Shown here: piece by piece, positions 12,485-16,689 of the stretch
How the letters are laid out: every line of letters starts with the position of its first letter
Numbering within the stretch: the first letter of the stretch is position 1
Assembly: GCA_964365905.1 (NCBI GenBank)
Contig: CAYIRQ010000016.1
Span: forward strand, 1 to 16,689
DNA from: CAYIRQ01 sp964365905
GTDB taxonomy: Bacteria; Patescibacteriota; Gracilibacteria; Peribacterales; Peribacteraceae
DNA length: 16,689 nt
Reading direction: 5' to 3'
Translations under genes and position numbers: made by a program
Notes under the pieces: model-generated
Databases searched by the model: none
The model's input: the letters and a program-made list of their open reading frames with translations, nothing else
Told to the model about the DNA's origin: nothing

Positions 12485-14146
12485 CTATATGCACATGCCC
12501 CTCAATCGTTCTACCACTTGTTCTCGCTCAAACGTCGAAAGAAACCATCCGATTTGCGGACCGCTGCTGCGCCCGAGAAATAGTTGGTAGAGAGGCTCGA
12601 AGAGTTTTTTCGGAGCGATGCCGAGTTCTGCTTTTACTCCATGAATGGCCTCGTGAATCTTCGGGCCTTCCCAGGGGAGTGATGGATTGGAGAGGGTTTT
12701 TAAGACAGCGCTCAAGGCGTTCTTCTGTTCTGCATCGAGAGCAAGGTTCTCCGGGAACTTTGCCAAAATTTCATACTTGAATTCGGTGGGTGCATGCTCG
12801 GCAAGCCATTGCTGCACGTAGTGCGCGCGTTCCTGAAGGTTTTCTTTTTCCGGGCGCCCCAGAGGGGCGCCCCTACCTCCATCACCTGATTTTTTCAATT
12901 TTTCGGCTTCCTCCTCGAGCGTAAGATGCGGCATCTGGAGGACGAAGCTCAGAGTCGTAAAGCGCATGTGCCACAGATCTTCCGGGGGTTTTGGGAAATC
13001 AAGCTGTGTGAGTGCGAACGTGCGCGAGAAATCCGCATCGGGATTCGGATGCCTTCTAAAATAGTGATCGGAAAGGCGATCATACTCATCGAAGAGCAGA
13101 GGAATGGTTGTGCCGGATGGATCGAAATCAATCGGTTGATTCGGCTGCTTCCGAATCATGAGAAGCTTCGTGAGGATGGGAGGGAGGAGATCGGCAACCT
13201 CTTTCGCAGATGCGCCGAGACCCTTGCTCGCGCTCATCTTCTTGCCGGAGATTAAGAAAAATTCGTACGGGATATCGAAGGGATTCGGATACCGGAACAC
13301 TTCCTCGGAAATTCTCGCGGCGATTGCCCGGGATCCCCCCGCTGCCGAGTGATCCTTGCCGGCGCCCTCGATCTTCACTCCGAGCACTTTCCACTTCGCC
13401 GCCCACTCCACTTTCCAGGGAAGCTTCGCACGGCCATCGTACGGATTCACGGTGCCACGGTGCCCGCATCCCACGGCCCACGTCACGAGGTCTTTCCGAC
13501 ATTCGTAGGTCACTTCCTTTTTCCCGGAATCCCATGCAACAACTTGCGTGGTCCCCATTTTTCCGCACGTCTCACAGATCACCTGCAACGGATTCCAATC
13601 CTCCGGTTTCTTCCCTCCGCTCACCTGCGCATAGATCGTGCGGATGCGCTCGGCATGGTTCAGTGCATCTGTGATGCAATCATTGAACTTTCCCGCTTCA
13701 TAGAGGGGCCGCAGCGTGTAGAAGGAGATTGGAAGCTTCAGGGGTGCGACAACTCCCTTGAGTTCCTCCCCAAACACCATGGGATAGTTCGGGGCGCTGA
13801 GCGCAAGCTTCGCCCACGGTCCCTCCTTCGGCGCTGGTACCGCGAAGAGTGGTTTTCCCATATGGGGCAGGTACGTTTCTCTTTCAACCTGCGTCGGCAA
13901 CCCATCCATCGGGTCCGCGTCATTAAGCTCAAACTTGAATTCGCATGCAATGTTTTTCTCTTGGAGCACCTGCGCGACGAGTCCGTGCAGGACAATGCCG
14001 CGAAGCGAGCCCACATGTACGCGCCCCGAGAGCGTCTTTTCATCCCGGATCAGGAGCGCACCCGTCCCTGGGTGCGTCTTCTGCGCGGCAATTTCCTTTG
14101 CGAAGCGCTTTTCAATTTCTTCGACGAGGCGATCGACCCAGACCAT
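12485..14146 (-). CDS. lysS: Lysyl-tRNA synthetase, class I
   Basis: This enzyme charges tRNA-Lys using the Rossmann-fold class I enzyme (archaeal/spirochaete type) rather than the common class II LysRS. In 553 residues the HIGH-equivalent HVGS is at 44-47, with GRVHVGSLRG around it, and KMSAS is at 303-307. A zinc-binding pair sits between them: C191-x2-C194 with C216 and C227. GAGKDHSAAGGSRAIA (261-276) and the helical C-terminal anticodon-binding part also fit the family. Residues about 425-432 (RGAPLGRP) are encoded by a hairpin repeat and interrupt a charged linker, probably without harm. It lies downstream of rnc across a repeat-packed 220-bp spacer and upstream of palindrome copy 2. 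No Shine-Dalgarno. Confidence 0.95.
   Translation of the reverse strand: MVWVDRLVEEIEKRFAKEIAAQKTHPGTGALLIRDEKTLSGRVHVGSLRGIVLHGLVAQVLQEKNIACEFKFELNDADPMDGLPTQVERETYLPHMGKPLFAVPAPKEGPWAKLALSAPNYPMVFGEELKGVVAPLKLPISFYTLRPLYEAGKFNDCITDALNHAERIRTIYAQVSGGKKPEDWNPLQVICETCGKMGTTQVVAWDSGKKEVTYECRKDLVTWAVGCGHRGTVNPYDGRAKLPWKVEWAAKWKVLGVKIEGAGKDHSAAGGSRAIAARISEEVFRYPNPFDIPYEFFLISGKKMSASKGLGASAKEVADLLPPILTKLLMIRKQPNQPIDFDPSGTTIPLLFDEYDRLSDHYFRRHPNPDADFSRTFALTQLDFPKPPEDLWHMRFTTLSFVLQMPHLTLEEEAEKLKKSGDGGRGAPLGRPEKENLQERAHYVQQWLAEHAPTEFKYEILAKFPENLALDAEQKNALSAVLKTLSNPSLPWEGPKIHEAIHGVKAELGIAPKKLFEPLYQLFLGRSSGPQIGWFLSTFEREQVVERLRGMCI
12852..12872. repeat. REP-like hairpin in frame inside lysS
   Basis: GGGCGCCCC and GGGGCGCCC form a perfect 9-bp stem with a 3-nt loop (AGA), followed by CCTAC. 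It is a GC-rich REP-type unit translated as part of the linker near residue 428 of LysRS. Confidence 0.75.
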
Positions 14147-14165
14147 GCCATCAGCTTACGCTGAG

Positions 14166-14200
14166 GAAATCCGAAATGCGAAATCTGAGATCCGAAGTCT
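14166..14200. repeat. Heptamer tandem array upstream of lysS
   Basis: There are five 7-nt units: GAAATCC, GAAATGC, GAAATCT, GAGATCC, GAAGTCT, ending 20 nt before the lysS start codon on the transcribed (minus) side. No inverted partner arm is seen nearby. Confidence 0.8.
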
Positions 14201-14221
14201 CCGAACGTGCATCTTCAACGT

Positions 14222-14291
14222 GTGGCACGGGCGGAACTTGTCCTGAGCTTGCCGAAGGAGCCCGTGCTGCACGGACTCAAGTCCGTGCCAC
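14222..14291. repeat. Nested REP-like inverted repeats in the rnc-lysS spacer
   Basis: The outer arms are GTGGCACGG (14222-14230) and CCGTGCCAC (14283-14291). GCACGGGC/GCCCGTGC is nested inside. The REP-like unit CCTGAGCTTGCCGAAGG is at 14242-14258. A separate perfect hairpin, GCACGGACT-CA-AGTCCGTGC, is at 14269-14288. Competing folds are possible. Confidence 0.75.
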
Positions 14292-14338
14292 GAGCGCACG
14301 TTTTCGACCTACGATGCTGTACTTCCCCCTCACCCTAT

Positions 14339-14360
14339 CCCTTTCCCTATGGGAGAGGGG
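14339..14360. repeat. Hairpin just downstream of rnc
   Basis: CCCTTTCCC and GGGAGAGGG pair over 9 bp (one G-T) with loop TAT, preceded by CCCCCTCACCCTAT. It resembles common REP sequences and lies 8 nt beyond the rnc stop, so it may also serve as a 3'-end stabiliser or weak terminator. Confidence 0.6.
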
Positions 14361-14367
14361 ATATTGA

Positions 14368-15063
14368 TCATTTTTTCCCCCAACGTTTCTTCTTCAGCGC
14401 TTTCTCCGCTGCATCCTGCTCCGCCCGCTGTTTGCTGTTGCCTTTCCCTTCGGCAATTTCCTCGCTCCCGATGTAGGCGGCGACCGTGAAGACTTTGTCG
14501 TGATCCGGTCCAACCTCCTCGAGGACGGTGTAGGTCGGCGTGACCCCGGTGCGCTCCTGTGCTTCCTCCTGAAACACGCTCTTCGCATCCCGTTCTTTGC
14601 CCTGCGCGAGGATGTCGCGGAGACGGATGAGGATGAATTCGTTGATGAATGCCTGGGTTCGATGCCAGCCCTGATCGAGGTAGAGAGCGCCAATGAGAGC
14701 TTCCACGGCATTCGCGAGCGTGGACGCTTTTTCCCTCCCGCCGCTTGCGTCCTCCCCCCGGCTCATCACGAGGTACTCTCCGAGCTTGAGTTCCTTTGCG
14801 ACAGCGGCGAGGTTCTCTCCCTGCACGAGCGCCGAGCGCCAGTTCGTGAGTTCGCCTTCCGGGCGCGAACTCTGTTCATACAGATACTCGGTGACGGCAA
14901 GCTCGAGCACGGCATCGCCGAGGAATTCGAGGCGCTCGTTATTGCCTTTTCCCTTACTCGCGCGCGTCGCCGAGCGGTGCGTGAGGGATTGGACGAGCAG
15001 ATCCTTATTCCGGAAATGCACGCCGATCGTCTTTTCGAGGATCGTGAAGGGGGCGGGGGGCAT
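14368..15063 (-). CDS. rnc: Ribonuclease III
   Basis: This double-strand-specific endoribonuclease acts in rRNA and mRNA processing. The 231-residue protein has the signature NNERLEFLGDAVLEL at 41-55 (E43, E46, D50) and E121 in VEALIGALYLDQG. The double-stranded RNA-binding domain is at about 160-228 (KSVFQEEAQERTGVTPTYTVLEEVGPDHDKVFTV ... KGNSKQRAEQDAAEKAL). The aspartate that precedes E121 by three in E. coli (ADTVEA) is N118 here (ANAVEA). I recall this change in other CPR sequences, so activity is still likely. The 5' side carries a GNRA-capped hairpin and a large inverted array. It is downstream of nusB. Confidence 0.95.
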   Translation of the reverse strand: MPPAPFTILEKTIGVHFRNKDLLVQSLTHRSATRASKGKGNNERLEFLGDAVLELAVTEYLYEQSSRPEGELTNWRSALVQGENLAAVAKELKLGEYLVMSRGEDASGGREKASTLANAVEALIGALYLDQGWHRTQAFINEFILIRLRDILAQGKERDAKSVFQEEAQERTGVTPTYTVLEEVGPDHDKVFTVAAYIGSEEIAEGKGNSKQRAEQDAAEKALKKKRWGKK

Positions 15064-15065
15064 AG

Positions 15066-15083
15066 CCGCATCTTACGATGCGG
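15066..15083 (-). promoter_or_regulatory. GUAA-capped hairpin immediately before the rnc start
   Basis: On the minus strand, CCGCATC and GATGCGG form a perfect 7-bp stem closed by GTAA, a GNRA-type tetraloop in RNA. It ends 2 nt before the rnc ATG. It would sit exactly where a ribosome must load and could affect rnc translation. Confidence 0.55.
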
Positions 15084-15087
15084 AAGT

Positions 15088-15199
15088 ACCAAATTCCAAG
15101 CATCAAATTACAAACCAGCTCCAAATTCCAAAATGACGTTGGCGTTTGGGATTTGGTTGTTGGAATTTGTTTGAAATTTGGATTTTGTAATTTGAGGTT
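15088..15199. repeat. Long inverted heptamer array between nusB and rnc
   Basis: The left arm (15088-15131) repeats CAAATTCCAA-type units; that 10-mer is at 15090-15099 and 15122-15131. The right arm (15144-15199) has 7-nt-phased units such as ATTTGGT, TGTTGGA, ATTTGTT, TGGATTT, TGTAATT. Perfect pairings include CAAATTACAAA (15104-15114) with 15184-15194, and CAAATTCCAA with TTGGAATTTG (15160-15169). It fills nearly the whole spacer and would fold as a long hairpin in the nusB-rnc transcript. Confidence 0.8.
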
Positions 15200-15200
15200 T

Positions 15201-15623
15201 TCATCCGTGTGCTATCGCATTCAGCACCCCGTTCACAAACTTCCCACTCTCTCCTTCCCCGAACTCTTTCGCGATTTCAATCGCTTCATCCATGATCACA
15301 GCCGGAGGTGCATCGCTGCCATAAAGGAGTTCTCCCGTTCCCATCATGAGCGTCGAGCGGGTGATCGGGTCCATGCGTTCGAGCGGCCACTGTGGTGCAT
15401 GTTCCTGCATGGTTTCCTCGATATCGTCGTGGTGCGTAAGGGTGTTTTGCAGAAGTTTCTCGGAGAAGGGGACGTCCACATCCGCAACACCATACTCATC
15501 AATGTTCCGTAGCAGAATCTGCGCGGGATTTTCTCCAACTGCGCGCTCATGCCTCCGCGCGAAATCAAGCTCAAAGAGCGTTTGCATGACGGCGATCCGG
15601 GCGAGGCGGCGACGGGAAGGCAT
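15201..15623 (-). CDS. nusB: Transcription antitermination factor NusB
   Basis: This 140-residue all-helical RNA-binding factor of rRNA antitermination complexes starts SRRRLARIAVMQTLFELDF. It has LERMDPITRSTLMMGTGELLYG and PAVIMDEAIEIAKEFGEGESGKFVNGVLNAIA, the conserved C-terminal half of NusB. The frame is open to 15683, but the ATG at 15623 gives the family N-terminus; the extra upstream part runs through a purine-rich repeat. The leader is pyrimidine-rich on the transcribed strand and has no Shine-Dalgarno. It is grouped with rnc, as both act on rRNA. Confidence 0.95.
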   Translation of the reverse strand: MPSRRRLARIAVMQTLFELDFARRHERAVGENPAQILLRNIDEYGVADVDVPFSEKLLQNTLTHHDDIEETMQEHAPQWPLERMDPITRSTLMMGTGELLYGSDAPPAVIMDEAIEIAKEFGEGESGKFVNGVLNAIAHG

Positions 15624-15730
15624 GAGGGAGGAGGAGAGGAGGAGAGGAACGAGAGGAGGAGAAGAGCAACCAAGACCATACATTGATCTCCTATCATCTT
15701 CTACGTCCTCTCATCTTCTCATTCCTCTCA
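15624..15730. repeat. Purine/pyrimidine inverted array between the bL32-like gene and nusB
   Basis: The left arm (15624-15668) is built of GAGGAG/GAGAGG-type units. The right arm (15687-15730) is built of CTCTCATT-type 9-nt units (CCTCTCATC, TTCTCATTC, CTCTCATTA). The arms are roughly complementary. The right arm closely resembles the pyrimidine leader of rpsD. Confidence 0.7.
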
Positions 15731-15916
15731 TTATGCTTTGATTTTGGTGATCTTCTCCAGCGCTTTGTCTCCCTTGCCCTTCTTCTCCATCCACTTTCCG
15801 AATGGGGAATTTGTCTGATTTCTGAGACGACGCCACTCCTTCCGGAGGAAGGAAGCGTAGCGATTGCCGCTGCGATCGGAACTCAGTCTCTTTTTAGGGG
15901 TGGGGCGCTTGGCCAT
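15731..15916 (-). CDS. Small basic protein, possibly divergent ribosomal protein bL32
   Basis: This 61-residue, very basic protein begins MAKRPTPKKRLSSDRSGNR, which resembles the bL32 N-terminus (PKKR-x-SxxR-xxRR type). The length fits bL32, and in many genomes bL32 lies next to rnc and nusB. Against this, the zinc-binding cysteines of many bL32 forms are missing and the C-terminal half (FGKWMEKKGKGDKALEKITKIKA) is not one I recognise. A nucleic-acid-binding role is likely from the composition; the bL32 identity is tentative. Confidence 0.6.
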   Translation of the reverse strand: MAKRPTPKKRLSSDRSGNRYASFLRKEWRRLRNQTNSPFGKWMEKKGKGDKALEKITKIKA

Positions 15917-15975
15917 GAAGTGGGCATACGATAGGGGATGATCTGCGAAAGTAAAGTAATCAGTCAGGTTTTCGA

Positions 15976-16046
15976 GGTTTCAGATTTCAGCTTTCAGGCA
16001 GATAGTTTCTTTGTATCGTCCTGATACCTGATATCTGACATCTGGA
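15976..16046. repeat. Inverted heptamer array between the Bax-inhibitor-like gene and the bL32-like gene
   Basis: The left arm (15976-15996) is GGTTTCA, GATTTCA, GCTTTCA. The right arm (16019-16046) is TCCTGAT, ACCTGAT, ATCTGAC, ATCTGGA. The shared core TCAG/CTGA makes them inverted. They sit just after the stop of the membrane-protein gene. Confidence 0.75.
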
Positions 16047-16050
16047 ACCT

Positions 16051-16689
16051 TCACTTCCTATCTCCCGCGATCGCCGTGATAAATCTGAGCACATACAGGA
16101 ACAAGTTGAAGATATCGAGGTAGAGCGAGAGTGCGAGGAGAAAGGGACTTTCGCCCGCGCGAGCGCCGGCTTCCACTCTCTGGATATCAAATGCTGCAAA
16201 CATTGCGAAGAGGACAACGCCTGCGGCGGAGAGCCCCATCTCGAAGCCGACGCTCTGCCGAAGCGCCGGGACGAAAAGCTGCAGGAGCCCGAAGACAATG
16301 AGGCCGATGAGGCTGAGCACAAGGAATCCGGACATCCCTGCGAGTGATATGCGCGTGGTCCGGGCGAATACTGCCGCAGCGGCAAACAGTAACGCCGATG
16401 CGATGAGCGCGTTCAGGAGAATCGCGTTGCCATTCACGAATGATCCTGAGACATACCAGAGGTACGGCGTCACCGTGATGCCGGAGAGGAGCGGGAAGAG
16501 ACAAAAGAGAATGACGTTCCACGGGCGTTCCCGCACCCACCATCGGGCCGTAAAGACAATTCCGAGTTCCGCGAGGAGGAGCACGAAGTGTAATCCGCCG
16601 CGGAACAGTGTTGCAGAATAGAGCGAGCCACACGCGACGCCCACTGCGGTAAGTCCGAGCGCGAGACCGAAGAGAAGGTACGTTTGGAG
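16051..16689 (-). CDS. Bax inhibitor-1 / YccA family membrane protein, 5' partial
   Basis: The frame is open to the right edge (LQTYLLFGLALGLTAVGVAC), so the N-terminus is missing; about 212 residues are visible. It is a multi-span membrane protein with about seven hydrophobic segments. The ending LALSLYLDIFNLFLYVLRFITAIAGDRK is the classic C-terminus of Bax inhibitor-1 proteins (YLDFINLF type), and FAAFDIQRVEAG just before it carries the conserved aspartate. Bacterial members (YccA, YetJ) are linked to calcium leak or FtsH protease control; no specific role can be assigned here. It is the most upstream gene of the minus-strand run. Confidence 0.9.
   Translation of the reverse strand, partial: LQTYLLFGLALGLTAVGVACGSLYSATLFRGGLHFVLLLAELGIVFTARWWVRERPWNVILFCLFPLLSGITVTPYLWYVSGSFVNGNAILLNALIASALLFAAAAVFARTTRISLAGMSGFLVLSLIGLIVFGLLQLFVPALRQSVGFEMGLSAAGVVLFAMFAAFDIQRVEAGARAGESPFLLALSLYLDIFNLFLYVLRFITAIAGDRK

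Noticed and set aside
3674..16046. Short repeat arrays as CRISPR
   Set aside because: Units are 7-9 nt without spacers and no cas genes are present.

Overview
The window reads as a chromosomal segment from a small-genome bacterium. My best guess is Patescibacteria (CPR), possibly of the Peribacteria/Peregrinibacteria type. The reasons are compact ribosomal gene clusters, class I enzymes (lysyl-tRNA synthetase and fructose-bisphosphate aldolase), small orphan genes, and recognisable Shine-Dalgarno sites at essentially no gene. TGA is used as a stop (rpoA, rpmJ, infA), so this is not a recoded-UGA lineage. The taxonomy is inference; no 16S or other phylogenetic anchor is present.

Layout. 3-2383 (+): the 3' end of a Gly/Cys-rich, probably secreted protein with two calcium-loop-like motifs, then an NADPH-dependent FMN reductase-like flavoprotein. 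2391-5239 (-): tRNA-Ala(GGC), class I fructose-bisphosphate aldolase, ribD, and a TrpR/YerC-like repressor preceded by a perfect palindrome. 5417-6178 (+): methionine aminopeptidase. 6258-6473 (-): rpsU. 6676-7029 (+): an orphan gene. 7060-16689 (-): one long run of minus-strand genes. In transcription order these are a Bax-inhibitor-1-like membrane protein (cut by the window edge), a bL32-like protein, nusB, rnc, class I lysS, an HD phosphohydrolase, a small winged-helix-like protein, then infA-rpmJ-rpsM-rpsK-rpsD-rpoA-rplQ-rplM-rpsI.

How it fits together. The minus strand is an information-processing block: rRNA maturation (RNase III, NusB), translation initiation and ribosomal proteins, and RNA polymerase alpha. 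A good promoter (TTGAGA, 17 bp, TATAAA) sits just upstream of infA. Its leader carries a hairpin followed by a T-run that could attenuate the whole cluster.

The most unusual content is non-coding. First, the same perfect 28-bp palindrome lies directly upstream of the TrpR-like repressor gene and, about 9.6 kb away, directly upstream of the HD phosphohydrolase/winged-helix pair. This suggests a small undescribed regulon. Second, many spacers are filled by short-period (mostly 7-nt, some 9-nt) degenerate tandem arrays, often as two inverted arms able to fold into hairpins. Each locus has a different repeat sequence but the same architecture. Third, such repeats, together with REP-like hairpins, also sit in frame inside ribD (several places) and lysS (one place).
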